In this document: positions 17,430-26,298 of the stretch, one piece after another
Layout: each line of letters starts with the position of its first letter
Position numbering within the stretch: position 1 is the stretch's first letter
Assembly: GCA_020161215.1 (NCBI GenBank)
Contig: JAIUOM010000018.1
Coordinates: 1 to 46,046, forward strand
Origin: Pseudomonadota bacterium
Lineage (GTDB): Bacteria > Pseudomonadota > Gammaproteobacteria > Burkholderiales > Burkholderiaceae_C
Length of the DNA stretch: 46,046 nt
Direction: 5' to 3'
Made by a program: the position numbers and the translations under genes
Notes under the pieces: model-generated
The model's input: the letters and a program-made list of their open reading frames with translations, nothing else
Databases searched by the model: none
Told to the model about the DNA's origin: nothing

Positions 17430-17990
17430 TCAGATCCAGCCCGAGGCCGTGAGGCCCGGCAGGTTGATGGCCAGGAACTTGGTGAACAGCCAGAACACCG
17501 GGGCCGCCAGCACCACGCCGGCGATGGTGTCGGTCAGCCAGGTGTCGTGCGGCTTGCCGAAGGCGCGCTTCAAGCCCTGCACCGCCAGCACGTAGGTGAG
17601 CGCGCAACTCAGGATGAAGCCGATGTGCTCGATCAGCGCCGCGTTCAGCAGCAGGCCGGCCGACACCCAGACGAAGCCCATCCAGTCGGGGCGCTCATCG
17701 CCTTCGGCTTCCTCCATGTTGCGGTAGCCGCCGGTGCGCGCCTCGCGCAGCAGCAGCGCGCCGCAGACCATCAGCGCGATGGCCACCATCCAGGGCAGAA
17801 AATTGGCGCCGACGCCGCCATAGCCGGCTTCGGACGGGATGTCCTTGGCGCCGTAGGCCATGGCGGCGCCGACGGCGATCACGGCGCCGCTGACCAGGGT
17901 TTCCCACAGCAGCGTCTTGCGCGAAGGGTGGGCGGGCGCTGGGTGATCAGGGCGCAGTTCGGGGGGCAGATTGGGTTGCGGACTCGTCAT
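17430..17990 (-). CDS. tctB: Tripartite tricarboxylate transporter small permease, TctB family
   Basis: The 186-residue membrane protein has a polar Pro-rich N-terminus and about four hydrophobic segments, for example [33 protein letters not shown], and the C-terminal [25 protein letters not shown], which is the TctB pattern. The ATG at 17990 was chosen because AGGAGG lies just upstream; an in-frame ATG at 18011 lies beyond that ribosome binding site. It is the middle gene of a C-B-A operon and would form the small membrane subunit of the transporter. Confidence 0.88.
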   Translation of the reverse strand: MTSPQPNLPPELRPDHPAPAHPSRKTLLWETLVSGAVIAVGAAMAYGAKDIPSEAGYGGVGANFLPWMVAIALMVCGALLLREARTGGYRNMEEAEGDERPDWMGFVWVSAGLLLNAALIEHIGFILSCALTYVLAVQGLKRAFGKPHDTWLTDTIAGVVLAAPVFWLFTKFLAINLPGLTASGWI

Positions 17991-18046
17991 GCGGTCCTCC
18001 TCGGGGCGCACGTGCCGCCAGCGCCAGCGGGCGGCGGCATGTGCTG

Positions 18047-18104
18047 ATTGCTTTTAATTTTGTAGCATCTGGCCTAATGTACAAAACGGCATGAATGGGT
18101 TTTA
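18047..18104. repeat. AT-rich mini-element at the tctC stop codon
   Basis: A block of about 58 bp, AT-rich against its surroundings, contains TTTTGTAGCATCTGG and ACAAAACGG and runs up to the TAA of the tctC-like gene (18104-18102). It is a weaker member of the TAGC-cored mini-element group seen in the efflux operon. It lies between tctC and tctB on the transcript and could tune the excess of binding protein over permease, but that is inference. Confidence 0.45.
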
Positions 18105-19073
18105 GCCTTGAATCATGCCGGACTTGACCATGACCGCGCGCAGGCTGGCGAATTCGTTGTCGACGAACTTGGTGAAGTCGTCGCCGGTCAGCACGGCCGG
18201 GCTCCAGTCGTTTTTCTTCAGCGCTTCCAGCCACGACGGGGCCTTGGTCGCGGCGACGATGGCGTCGGTCAGGGTCTTGCGCTGGGCCGGGGTGATGCCG
18301 GGGCCGCCGAACACGCCGCGCCAGTTGCCGATCTCGACGTTGATGCCCAGCTCCTTCAGGGTGGGCGTGTCCTTGACGCCGGCCAGGCGCTGTGGCGAGG
18401 TGGCGGCGATGGGTTTCATCTTGCCGGTGTTGATGTACTCGGCGAACTCGCTGTAGCCCGAGCCGCCCACGGTGACGTTGCCCCCCAGGATGGCGGCCGT
18501 GGCCTCGCCGCCGCCGCGGAAGGCCACGTAGTTGATCTTGCTTGGGTCCACGCCCACCTCGCGCGCGATCATGGCGGCGGCGATGTGCTCGGTGGAACCG
18601 CGCGAGCCGCCGCCCCACTTGACGCTGCCGGGGTCTTTCTTGAGCTGCTCGATCACGTCCTTCATGGTCTTGAAGGGCGAGTTGGCGGGCAGCACGTAGA
18701 CGGCGTATTCGGTGGTCAGGCGCGCCAGCGGCGTGGCCGACATCAGGTTCAGCGGCGAGCGGCTGCCGATCAGGCCACCGACCATGGTGGTGCCGGTCAT
18801 GATCATCTGGTTGGCATCGCCCTTGGCGCTGGCCAGGAAGGGCGCCAGGCCCAAGGCGCCGGAGGCGCCGCCCTTGTTCTCGTAGACCACGGTGGCGGCT
18901 TGCTTGGCGTCGAGCAGGGCCTTGCCCAGGGCGCGGCCGGTGGTGTCCCAGCCGCCGCCGGGGTTGGCCGGGATCAGCATCTTCAGGTTGGCGCCGGCTT
19001 GGGCCCAGGCCTGGGGCAGGGCACCCGCGGCGGCCAACGCGGCCAGGGACTTGAGAAATAGGTCACGACGCAT
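18102..19073 (-). CDS. tctC: Tripartite tricarboxylate transporter substrate-binding protein, TctC/Bug family
   Basis: The 323-residue periplasmic binding protein opens MRRDLFLKSLAALAAAGALPQAWAQ, a twin-arginine-like signal peptide, followed by LKMLIPANPGGGWDTTGRALGK, the Bug-family ligand loop. The typical VENKGGASG-like (here YENKGGASGALG) and FRGGGEATAAILGG blocks follow. It captures a carboxylate and hands it to TctAB. It is the first gene of the tctCBA operon, and its promoter must lie in the 139-bp gap shared with the divergent Hsp15 gene. Bug proteins are greatly expanded in Burkholderiales, which fits the suggested host. Confidence 0.92.
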   Translation of the reverse strand: MRRDLFLKSLAALAAAGALPQAWAQAGANLKMLIPANPGGGWDTTGRALGKALLDAKQAATVVYENKGGASGALGLAPFLASAKGDANQMIMTGTTMVGGLIGSRSPLNLMSATPLARLTTEYAVYVLPANSPFKTMKDVIEQLKKDPGSVKWGGGSRGSTEHIAAAMIAREVGVDPSKINYVAFRGGGEATAAILGGNVTVGGSGYSEFAEYINTGKMKPIAATSPQRLAGVKDTPTLKELGINVEIGNWRGVFGGPGITPAQRKTLTDAIVAATKAPSWLEALKKNDWSPAVLTGDDFTKFVDNEFASLRAVMVKSGMIQG

Positions 19074-19212
19074 GAAAAGGCTCTCCTGATGGAAAAACGG
19101 CCGAGTGGAAGAAAAAAATCCAACCCACCATCATCCCTCAGTCGCCCGGTCTTGCGTGCATTTGCCGTTCAGGGAAAACACGTATCCACGTCACACGGCA
19201 GAATGTCTAGCA

Positions 19213-19644
19213 ATGGCTGAGCAGCGAGATCGACAACGTATTGACAAGTGGCTGTGGGCGGCGCGCTTTTACAAAACCCGGGCGCTGGCCGTGGAGGCCA
19301 TTGAGCGCGGCCGGGTGCAGGTGGCCGGGCAGACCGTGAAGCCGGCGCGCGAGATCAAGCCGGGCGACGCAGTCAGCCTGCGCCAGGGCGAGGTGGCGCG
19401 CGAGGTGGTGGTGCGGGGCCTGAGCGCGCAGCGCGGCCCGGCGCCGGTGGCCCAGCAGTTGTACGCGGAAACCGCCGAGAGCATCGCCGCGCGCGAACAG
19501 GCGGCGCTGGCTCGGCGTCTGTCGCCCGAGCCCGCGCACGCCATCGCCCAGGGGCGCCCCACCAAGCGCGACCGGCGCGCGCTGGACGGCCAACGGCGCG
19601 GCGACTGGGACGATCGCTGGTCGGCGGTGCTGAACGATGAGTGA
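19213..19644 (+). CDS. hslR: RNA-binding S4 heat-shock protein, Hsp15 family
   Basis: The 143-residue basic protein has an S4 domain at about residues 9-70 (RIDKWLWAARFYKTRALAVEAIERGRVQVAG). A charged tail with RPTKRDRRALDGQRRGDWDDRW follows, as in Hsp15. Hsp15 rebinds nascent-chain-carrying 50S subunits released during heat stress and helps recycle them. The frame is open upstream, but the ATG at 19213 gives the normal family start. The stop is 9 nt before the alpha/beta hydrolase gene, so the two are probably co-transcribed. Confidence 0.87.
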   Translation: MAEQRDRQRIDKWLWAARFYKTRALAVEAIERGRVQVAGQTVKPAREIKPGDAVSLRQGEVAREVVVRGLSAQRGPAPVAQQLYAETAESIAAREQAALARRLSPEPAHAIAQGRPTKRDRRALDGQRRGDWDDRWSAVLNDE

Positions 19645-19653
19645 GAGACGAAC

Positions 19654-20532
19654 ATGACCGAACAGCCGATTTCCGGCGTCCCTTCCTTGCTGCCGCTGGC
19701 CGTGCGCGAGCGCCTGGGGCGCGGCCGCCGTCTGGACACCGGGCACGGCGTGGCCTGGCACGCCTGGGCGCCCGAGCGCGAGGCGATACCCGGTGCCCCG
19801 CCGGTGGTGCTGTTGCATGGCGGCAGCGGCTCCTGGACGCACTGGGTGCTGAACATCGTCCCGTTGCTGGACGCGGGGCGGCGCGTGCTGGCCGCCGACC
19901 TGCCGGGATTTGGCGATTCGGCGCCCTTGGCGCAGGGGCACGACGCCGACGCCATGCTGGCGCCGCTGGCCGCCAGTCTGGGCGAGCTGGCGGCCGGGCA
20001 GGCGGTGGATTTGGTGGGGTTTTCCTTTGGTGGCATGGCCGCCGGCATGCTGCTGGCCGAGCACCCGGCGCTGGCCCGGCGGCTGGTGGTGGTGGGCGCG
20101 CCGGCCATGGGCGTGGCGCCGGAACGGCCCATTGAACTGCGGGCCTGGCGCCATCTGAAGACGCCACAGGCGCAGGCCGAGATGCACCGCCACAACCTGG
20201 GCGTGCTGATGCTGCACGACCCCGACCTGATCGATGGCCTGGCCCTGGAGGTGCACGCCACCAACGTGGTGCGCGACCGTGTGCCACGCCGGCGCCTGTC
20301 GCGCACCGACATCCTGGTGCGCAGTCTGGCCAGCGTGCCGTGCCCGGTGCATGCCATCTACGGCGAGCACGACGTGCTGTACGTCGGCCAACTGCCCCAG
20401 CTGGGCGAGGCCCTGGCACGCGCCGCACGCGACTTTCGTGGTCTGCAACTGATTGCTGACGCCGGGCACTGGGTGCAGTTCGAGGCGCCACGGGCCTTCG
20501 ACGCCGCGCTGCGTCGCGTCTTGACCGACTGA
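19654..20532 (+). CDS. Alpha/beta hydrolase
   Basis: The 292-residue cytoplasmic protein has the alpha/beta hydrolase landmarks: an oxyanion loop LLHGGSGSWTHW, a nucleophile elbow GFSFGG with S124, an acidic residue region HAIYGEHDVLY, and the C-terminal histidine in DAGHWVQFE. No signal peptide is visible. The substrate cannot be predicted; epoxide hydrolase-like, meta-cleavage hydrolase-like and simple esterases share this pattern. It follows the Hsp15 gene by 9 nt with a weak GAGAG-type ribosome site. Confidence 0.85.
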   Translation: MTEQPISGVPSLLPLAVRERLGRGRRLDTGHGVAWHAWAPEREAIPGAPPVVLLHGGSGSWTHWVLNIVPLLDAGRRVLAADLPGFGDSAPLAQGHDADAMLAPLAASLGELAAGQAVDLVGFSFGGMAAGMLLAEHPALARRLVVVGAPAMGVAPERPIELRAWRHLKTPQAQAEMHRHNLGVLMLHDPDLIDGLALEVHATNVVRDRVPRRRLSRTDILVRSLASVPCPVHAIYGEHDVLYVGQLPQLGEALARAARDFRGLQLIADAGHWVQFEAPRAFDAALRRVLTD

Positions 20533-20569
20533 ACGCTCCCTACGGGGCCCACCGACACCTGCTGGCGGT

Positions 20570-20598
20570 GCGCGGTCGTGCGCGCCACGACGCCGCGC
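20570..20598 (+). terminator. GC-rich hairpin after the hydrolase gene
   Basis: GCGCGGTCGTG (20570-20580) pairs with CACGA plus CCGCGC (20586-20590 and 20593-20598) around a 5-nt loop, with a 2-nt bulge. It begins 38 nt after the hydrolase stop. It lacks a T-run, so it may be a weak terminator or a 3'-end stabilising stem. The AT-rich stretch 20630-20665 that follows probably contains the promoter of the tannase-family gene. Confidence 0.35.
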
Positions 20599-20734
20599 GC
20601 CTGAAGCTTGGGAGATCAAGGGTAAACACCAGTCAAATTGATTATCAAAAGAAACTAAATTCGCGCTGCGACGACTCCAGTCCCAAGCGGTCGAGACTGC
20701 GGGGCGCCGAAGGCCCATCACCTCAGGAGACAAC

Positions 20735-22471
20735 ATGACACGAACACCCTTGCGCCCACCGCACCTCGCTTGGGCCCTGGCCCCCGCGCTGGGCTTGCTG
20801 CTCAGCGCCTGCGGCGGAGATTCCGACAAGCTGCCGCGGCTGGACGCGGCCAAGCCTGGCACCTTGCAGGCCTGCGTGCAGCTGGGCACCGCGGTGCTGG
20901 CCGGCACCACCATCAGCTCGGCGACCGAAGTGGCCGCTGCCGGGCTCGTCGTCACCGGTGCGGCCACCGTGCCGGCGCACTGCCTGGTCAAGGGCGAGAT
21001 GAACCGTCGCACCAGCGCCGTTGATGGCAAGAGCTACGCCATCGGCTTCGAGATGCGCCTGCCCACGGCCTGGAACGGGCGTTTCTTCTACCAGGCCAAC
21101 GGCGGCATCGACGGCAGCGTGGTCACGGCGGCGGGGCCTACCAGCGGAGGCTCCCCGGTGTCCAACGCACTGACCATGGGTTTCGCGGTGATCAGCTCCG
21201 ACGCTGGGCACCAGCCGCCCGCGCCGTTTTTCGGCGTCGATCCGCAGGCGCGGCTGGACTATGGCTATGCCGCCGTGGGTTCGCTCACGCCCATGGCCAA
21301 GAACCTGATCAAGGCCGCCTACGGCCGCACGCCCGACCGCTCGTACATCGGTGGTTGCTCCAATGGTGGGCGCCACGCGCTGGTGGCGGCGGCGCGCTAC
21401 GGCGATCAATACGATGGTGTGTTGGCGGGCGCGCCCGGCATGCACCTGCCCAAGGCGGCAGTGGCGCAGCTGTTCAAGGTGCAGCAATACGCCAGCATCG
21501 CCAGCGGCACCGTGGCCAGCGGTGCGGATGCGGGGCAGCCTGACATCAGCACGGCGGTCACGCCCGCCGAATGGGCGTTTTTGAGTGGCCGCATTACCGC
21601 CAAATGTGACGCTCTGGACGGTGTGAGCGACGGCATGGTGCAGGCGCCGGTCGCGTGTCAGGCGGCGTTCAACATCGCCACCGACGTGCCGACATGTACC
21701 GGAGCGCGCGACGGCGCTTGCTTGACCACAGCCCAAAAGGATGTGTTGACACGGATCTTCGCTGGCGCGGTGACGCCTCGCGGCCAGGGCATCTACAGCA
21801 AGTTCTACTGGGACCCCGGTGTGTCGGGCAGCAACTACGCGTCGTGGCACTATGCCCAGTCCACCCAGCGCGATCCGGGCGCGGTGGCCTTCATCTTCAA
21901 CTCGCCGCCTTGGACGCAGGCCGACTTCGTGGTCACCACCGGGCTGAAGTTCGCGTTGGGCTACGACCTGGACGCGGGCTACCAAAAGATCTTTGCCACC
22001 GACACCACCTACACCGAGTCGCCCTGGTCGTTCATGACGCCGCCGCACGAAACCGACCTGTCCGTCGTGCGGGACCGTGGTGGCAAGGTGCTGGTGTACC
22101 ACGGTGCGGCGGACCCGATTTTCTCGGCCGCGGACACCGTCGATTGGTACCAGCGTCTGACGGCGGCCAACGACAGTCACGCCGATGACTTTGCCCGCCT
22201 GTTCCTGGTGCCCGGCATGAACCATTGTTCTGGTGGCCCCAGCGCCGACCAGTTCGACGCGCTCACCGCGCTGGTGAGTTGGGTCGAGCAAGGCCAGGCG
22301 CCCGAGCGCATCACCGCCCGCGCCCGCGGTGTTGGCGCCAACGTGGTCAACACCGAGGTGCCTCCCAGCTGGGGCGTCGCCCGCACGCGCCCGCTGTGCC
22401 CCTACCCGCAAGTGGCGCAGTACAAGGGCAGCGGTGACGTGGAAAACGCCGACAACTTCAGCTGCCGCTGA
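20735..22471 (+). CDS. Tannase/feruloyl-esterase-family lipoprotein
   Basis: The 578-residue product starts with a lipoprotein signal ending in LLSACGG. It carries the CS-D-HC signature of the tannase/feruloyl esterase family: C208-S209 in GGCSNGGRH, D460 in HGAADPIFS, and H497-C498 in PGMNHCSGG. The two Cys are expected to form the disulfide that holds the catalytic Ser and His together. Family members cleave esters of phenolic acids such as gallate or ferulate, or related aromatic esters. A lid domain lies between about residues 215 and 450. AGGAGA precedes the ATG. A MarR-type regulator follows 47 nt later and may control it. Confidence 0.88.
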   Translation: MTRTPLRPPHLAWALAPALGLLLSACGGDSDKLPRLDAAKPGTLQACVQLGTAVLAGTTISSATEVAAAGLVVTGAATVPAHCLVKGEMNRRTSAVDGKSYAIGFEMRLPTAWNGRFFYQANGGIDGSVVTAAGPTSGGSPVSNALTMGFAVISSDAGHQPPAPFFGVDPQARLDYGYAAVGSLTPMAKNLIKAAYGRTPDRSYIGGCSNGGRHALVAAARYGDQYDGVLAGAPGMHLPKAAVAQLFKVQQYASIASGTVASGADAGQPDISTAVTPAEWAFLSGRITAKCDALDGVSDGMVQAPVACQAAFNIATDVPTCTGARDGACLTTAQKDVLTRIFAGAVTPRGQGIYSKFYWDPGVSGSNYASWHYAQSTQRDPGAVAFIFNSPPWTQADFVVTTGLKFALGYDLDAGYQKIFATDTTYTESPWSFMTPPHETDLSVVRDRGGKVLVYHGAADPIFSAADTVDWYQRLTAANDSHADDFARLFLVPGMNHCSGGPSADQFDALTALVSWVEQGQAPERITARARGVGANVVNTEVPPSWGVARTRPLCPYPQVAQYKGSGDVENADNFSCR

Positions 22472-22518
22472 TTGCTGGCCGCCAGCGCGCCGCGCGGGGC
22501 CGCTGGCACAATCGAGCC

Positions 22519-23016
22519 ATGTGGAACACCCTGGATGGCGATGCAGCCGCGCGCACGCACACACGCACGGCGCGAGGAGCGGTGGGCGCCGCCGCCGTGG
22601 ATGGCGGCTTTCTGCGCGGCCTGGTCGGCTACAACGCGCGCCGCGCCGGTGTGTCGATCCTGGGCCTGTTCAAGGAGCGCATGCAGGTGTTCGATCTGCA
22701 GCCGGTGGATTTTTCGGTGCTCAGCTTGATCCGGCACAACCCTGGCATCACCGCGCGTGCGATCTGCGATGAACTGAACCTGATGGCGCCCAATCTGGTG
22801 CGCCTGATGGCACGACTGGACGAGCGCGCGCTGGTGCGGCGCCAACCCCATCCGACGGACGGGCGGGCCTGGGGGCTGTCGCTCACGCCCGAGGGCGAGC
22901 GGCTGATGAGCCAAGCCGAGCCCGCCGCCGCCCAGCTCGAGGTGGACGCCACCGCCGATCTGAACGACGAAGAGCGCGCGCAGCTGATCCGGCTGCTGCA
23001 GCGGATCTATCTCTGA
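22519..23016 (+). CDS. MarR family transcriptional regulator
   Basis: The 165-residue product has the MarR winged-helix layout: a dimerisation N-terminus, the helix-turn-helix ITARAICDELNLMAPNLVRLMARLDERALV, and the wing RRQPHPTDGRAWGLSLTPEGERLM. MarR proteins usually repress neighbouring genes and release DNA on binding phenolic ligands. A role in sensing aromatic acids released by the adjacent esterase is plausible but is inference. The first 25 residues are low complexity, and a later start is possible. Confidence 0.85.
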   Translation: MWNTLDGDAAARTHTRTARGAVGAAAVDGGFLRGLVGYNARRAGVSILGLFKERMQVFDLQPVDFSVLSLIRHNPGITARAICDELNLMAPNLVRLMARLDERALVRRQPHPTDGRAWGLSLTPEGERLMSQAEPAAAQLEVDATADLNDEERAQLIRLLQRIYL

Positions 23017-23044
23017 CTCTGAACTTTTGTTACAGGAAGTTGTC

Positions 23045-23698
23045 ATGCCTACCCCGATGAAGATTGATTTCGTCTCCGACGTCGCCTGTCCCTGGTGCGC
23101 CATCGGACTGGCATCGCTGAACCAGGCGCTGATGCGCAGCCAGGACGCGGTGCAGGCCACGCTGCACTTCCAGCCTTTCGAGCTGAACCCGGACATGGCG
23201 CCGGGCGGCGAGGACATTGGCGAACACCTGACGCGCAAGTACGGCTCCACGCCCGAGCAGCAGGCGCAGATCCGCGAGACCATCCGCCAGCGTGGCGCCG
23301 ACGTCGGCTTCGTGTTCAACCCGCAGGGGCGCGGGCGCATTTACAACACCTTCAACGCACATCGGCTGCTGCACTGGGCTGGGCTGGAGGGGGAGGGCCG
23401 CCAGTTGGCCCTCAAACAGGCGTTGCTGCAGGCCTACCATGGCCGGGCGGAAGCGGTCGAGCAAGACGATGTGCTGCTGGCCGCGGTGGCCCAGGTTGGC
23501 CTGGACGTGGTGCGTGCCCAGGCCATCCTGGCTGGGGACGAGTACGCTGGCGAGGTGCGCGCGGCCGAGCGCCGCTGGCACCATGCCGGCATCCACTCGG
23601 TGCCGGCGGTGATCATCAACGACCGGCACCTGATCAGCGGGGGTCAGCCGCCCGAGGTGTTCGAGCAGGCGCTGCGCCAGTTGGCGACGGCGCCATAG
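23045..23698 (+). CDS. DsbA-family thioredoxin-fold protein, FrnE-like
   Basis: The 217-residue product starts MPTPMKIDFVSDVACPWCAIG, with a C15-P-W-C18 redox motif at the start of the thioredoxin fold. A helical insert and the late cis-Pro block SVPAVIINDRHLISGGQPPE follow. This is the pattern of cytoplasmic FrnE-type DsbA proteins, which act as disulfide isomerases or oxidoreductases. No signal peptide is present. AGGAAG precedes the ATG at 23045. The start lies 28 nt after the MarR gene, so the two are probably co-transcribed. Confidence 0.87.
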   Translation: MPTPMKIDFVSDVACPWCAIGLASLNQALMRSQDAVQATLHFQPFELNPDMAPGGEDIGEHLTRKYGSTPEQQAQIRETIRQRGADVGFVFNPQGRGRIYNTFNAHRLLHWAGLEGEGRQLALKQALLQAYHGRAEAVEQDDVLLAAVAQVGLDVVRAQAILAGDEYAGEVRAAERRWHHAGIHSVPAVIINDRHLISGGQPPEVFEQALRQLATAP

Positions 23699-23793
23699 GC
23701 GTGTGCACGGGGTGTTAGGGAGATGGCGGGTTCTCGGGGACAATCGGGCCATTCGCTGCCTGCTTGCTGGGCCGTCATCTCGGGACTGACATC

Positions 23794-24456
23794 ATGCGCA
23801 TCCTTCTGGCCGAAGACGACGAACTGTTGGGCTCGGGCTTGAAAGCCGGCCTGGGGCAACATGGCTTCGTCGTCGACTGGGTCCGCGACGGCGTGGCCGC
23901 CGAACGGGAATTGATGACCGGTCAGTACGCGGCCGCGGTGCTGGATCTGGGCTTGCCGCGCCAGGACGGCATGGATGCACTGGCCGCCGTGCGCGGCCGC
24001 AAGCTGCATACCCCGGTGCTGATCCTGACCGCGCGCGAGGCCATCGATGCCCGCATTCGGGGCCTGGATGGCGGGGCCGACGATTACATCGTCAAACCGG
24101 TCGATCTGGGCGAGTTGAGCGCGCGCCTGCGCGCCCTGGTGCGGCGCGCGCATGGCGAGTCGCAGACCCGGCTGTCGCTGGGTGACGTGACGCTGGACCA
24201 GGCCGCGCGGCAGGTGTGGCGGGACGAGCAACTGATCGAGCTGTCGGTGCGTGAATTCGATCTGCTGCACGTGTTCATGCTCAACGCCGATCGGGTGCTG
24301 GGGCGCGAACAGCTGGAAAAGCACCTGTACGGCTGGGGCACCGAGGTCAGCAGCAACGCGATTGAGGTCCACGTGCACAACCTGCGCCGCAAGCTGGGCA
24401 GCACGCTGATCGAGACGGTGCGTGGGGTCGGCTACGTGGCGCGGCGTCCGGTCTGA
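23794..24456 (+). CDS. Two-component response regulator, OmpR/PhoB class (QseB/PmrA/TctD-like)
   Basis: The 220-residue regulator has a receiver domain with the acidic pair in LLAEDDE, phospho-acceptor D51 in AAVLDLGLP, and the conserved Thr/Lys positions (LILTARE, DYIVKPVD). A winged-helix DNA-binding domain ends SNAIEVHVHNLRRKLGSTLIETVRGVGYV. The ATG at 23794 gives the standard start. The partner kinase begins 94 nt downstream. Targets are not known; the system could act on the tct genes or on the exopolysaccharide cluster beside it, but nothing in the sequence proves that. Confidence 0.9.
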   Translation: MRILLAEDDELLGSGLKAGLGQHGFVVDWVRDGVAAERELMTGQYAAAVLDLGLPRQDGMDALAAVRGRKLHTPVLILTAREAIDARIRGLDGGADDYIVKPVDLGELSARLRALVRRAHGESQTRLSLGDVTLDQAARQVWRDEQLIELSVREFDLLHVFMLNADRVLGREQLEKHLYGWGTEVSSNAIEVHVHNLRRKLGSTLIETVRGVGYVARRPV

Positions 24457-24550
24457 GAGGCGATGTGAGCGTGCCCGCCATGCTCGACGATGCCGGGCGT
24501 ACCGGGCCCACTGAGCCAGCCGCTTCCTGCCTCGCCCTCCCGGGTTGGTC

Positions 24551-25936
24551 ATGACGCTGCGCGTGTACTCGCTCAGCCAGCGGCTGACCACCACGGTGCT
24601 GGCTTTTGCCCTCATCGTGTGGGGCTTCACGCTGGCGATCTCCTGGACCATGACCGACCATGAGCTGAACGAGCTGCTGGATGCCCACCTGGCCCAGGCG
24701 GCGGCATTGCTGGCATCCGGCGCCGTCGAGAATCGCGTGACGGATCAGGACAGCGTGCGGCAGGCGGCGATCCTGATGCACAAATACCAGTCGCGCGTGG
24801 CTTTTCAGATCTGGCAAGGGGGACGCTTGCGCGCGCGCTCGGCCGATGCGCCCGAGGCAATGCTGGCTCAACCCGGCACGCTGGGCTTGTCCACGCAGCT
24901 GCTGAGCGGCACGGCCTGGCGCGTGTTCAGCGTCGCGCCTGCTGGCGACCCCGGCGGGGGTGTGATTCACGTGGGCGAGAAGGTTTCCGCGCGCCGCCAT
25001 GTGCTGCTGGCCAGTCTGCGCGGGGCATTGCTGCCATTGCTGCTGGCCCTGCCGTTCCTGGCCATCGGCATCGCCTGGACGGTACCGCGCGCGCTGCGGC
25101 CGCTGCGCCAGCTGCGCGACACCGTGGCGGCGCGTCGCCCAGTGGCGCTCGATCCTTTGCCCGAGGGCGACGTGCCACCCGAGGTGCGCCCGCTGGTGCA
25201 GGCGCTGAACGCGCTGTTTGGACGCGTGGCCGAGCAGATGGAAATCGAGCACCGTTTTACCGCCGACGCCGCGCACGAGTTGCGCACCCCGATTGCCGCC
25301 ATTCGCATGCAGGCCCAGGTGGCGCAGGGTGCAACCAGTGACGAGCAACGCGCCGAAGCGCTGGCCGCCACCATTGCCGGCTGCGACCGGGCCACACACC
25401 TGATGGACCAATTGCTGCTGCTGGCGCGGCTGGATGCCGACGTCGCCGGCGAGGCCTTGCGTGGCGGCGAAGGGGTGGTCTCGGTCGATCTCGTCGCCGT
25501 GGTGGCGGACCGGGTGGCGGAACTGGCCCCGATGGCACTGACGCGCGCTCAGCGCATTCAATTGGTGGCGCCAGACTACCCCGTGCCCGTGCACATGCGG
25601 GCAACCCTGCTGGCGGTGCTGGTGCGCAACCTGCTGGACAACGCGCTGCGTTACGGGCCAAACGAGAAAAAGATGGTGGTACGCATTCGGCCACCGACTG
25701 CCGGCAAGGGGATTGAGTTGACGGTGGAAGATGCCGGCCCGGGCCTGTCGGATGCCGCCATCGGCCGACTGGGTGAGCGTTTTTTTCGGCAGGTGGGCAG
25801 TACGGCCAGTGGCAGCGGTCTGGGCTGGTCCATTGTCCAGCACGTGGCCCGTTTGCACGGACTGCGGTTGGTGATTGATCGGAGTCCGGGCCTGGGGGGC
25901 TTGCGCGTGCGGGTGCAGTGGCCTGGGGTGCGTTGA
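24551..25936 (+). CDS. Sensor histidine kinase (QseC-like)
   Basis: The 461-residue membrane kinase has TM1 at about residues 14-33, a periplasmic sensing region of roughly 120 residues and TM2 at about 158-178. A HAMP-like linker, the H-box FTADAAHELRTPIAA with H242 as phosphorylation site, and an HATPase domain follow. The ATPase part carries the N box NLLDNALRYGP, G1 box EDAGPGLS and G2 box GSGLGWSIV. The ATG at 24551 was preferred to an in-frame TTG at 24545. The ligand is unknown. It is paired with the response regulator directly upstream. Confidence 0.9.
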   Translation: MTLRVYSLSQRLTTTVLAFALIVWGFTLAISWTMTDHELNELLDAHLAQAAALLASGAVENRVTDQDSVRQAAILMHKYQSRVAFQIWQGGRLRARSADAPEAMLAQPGTLGLSTQLLSGTAWRVFSVAPAGDPGGGVIHVGEKVSARRHVLLASLRGALLPLLLALPFLAIGIAWTVPRALRPLRQLRDTVAARRPVALDPLPEGDVPPEVRPLVQALNALFGRVAEQMEIEHRFTADAAHELRTPIAAIRMQAQVAQGATSDEQRAEALAATIAGCDRATHLMDQLLLLARLDADVAGEALRGGEGVVSVDLVAVVADRVAELAPMALTRAQRIQLVAPDYPVPVHMRATLLAVLVRNLLDNALRYGPNEKKMVVRIRPPTAGKGIELTVEDAGPGLSDAAIGRLGERFFRQVGSTASGSGLGWSIVQHVARLHGLRLVIDRSPGLGGLRVRVQWPGVR

Positions 25937-25993
25937 CGTCAATGCCCGATGAATGATGAAGTTGCCACGGTGCAGCCGAGGGGCCGACCATTA

Positions 25994-26010
25994 CCACGGG
26001 TGACCCGTGG
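25994..26010 (+). terminator. Probable terminator of the two-component operon
   Basis: CCACGGG, a 3-nt loop and CCCGTGG form a perfect 7-bp stem 58 nt after the kinase stop. T-rich sequence (TGTTGTTTTGTTACC) follows within ten bases. This suits a factor-independent terminator separating the kinase from the exopolysaccharide cluster. The T-run is interrupted, so efficiency is uncertain. Confidence 0.5.
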
Positions 26011-26298
26011 CCTGGTGTGTTGTTTTGTTACCTTGTGAAAACTACGTATTTGCCCTCTGATCGCTCATACGGGGGGTGGTGTGAGCCCGCCAATAGCGAG
26101 TAACCTGGGAATTGACAAGCGCTTTGTTCGTCTTTGATCAAGAAATTCTCTTAAAACAAAAATATTCACAGAGGGTTGGCGTTACATAAATTGCATGAGG
26201 TGCAACATCATGAGAGCTGTCAAGATTGTTGTTCGGGGAATTGCTAATACGTGTAACATGCGCAGCTAATAATATTAGAGAAGCTTAGGGAGTACGAT
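26011..26298 (+). promoter_or_regulatory. AT-rich control region of the exopolysaccharide cluster
   Basis: This stretch has no gene and is much richer in A+T than its surroundings. It contains a TTGACA at 26112-26117 without a good -10 at normal spacing. It also has an interrupted palindrome TTGCA-N5-TGCAA (26191-26205) and a perfect palindrome CTAATA-A-TATTAG (26266-26278) that ends 20 nt before the first gene. The palindromes are candidate regulator sites; the second may instead affect translation. I could not fit a known riboswitch or a proper sigma-54 site. Confidence 0.5.

Noticed and set aside
26176-26195. Possible sigma-54 promoter (TTGGC ... TTGCA) before the exopolysaccharide cluster
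   Set aside because: The spacing between TGGC and TTGC is 10 nt rather than the 7 nt of the consensus, and the other consensus bases do not match.
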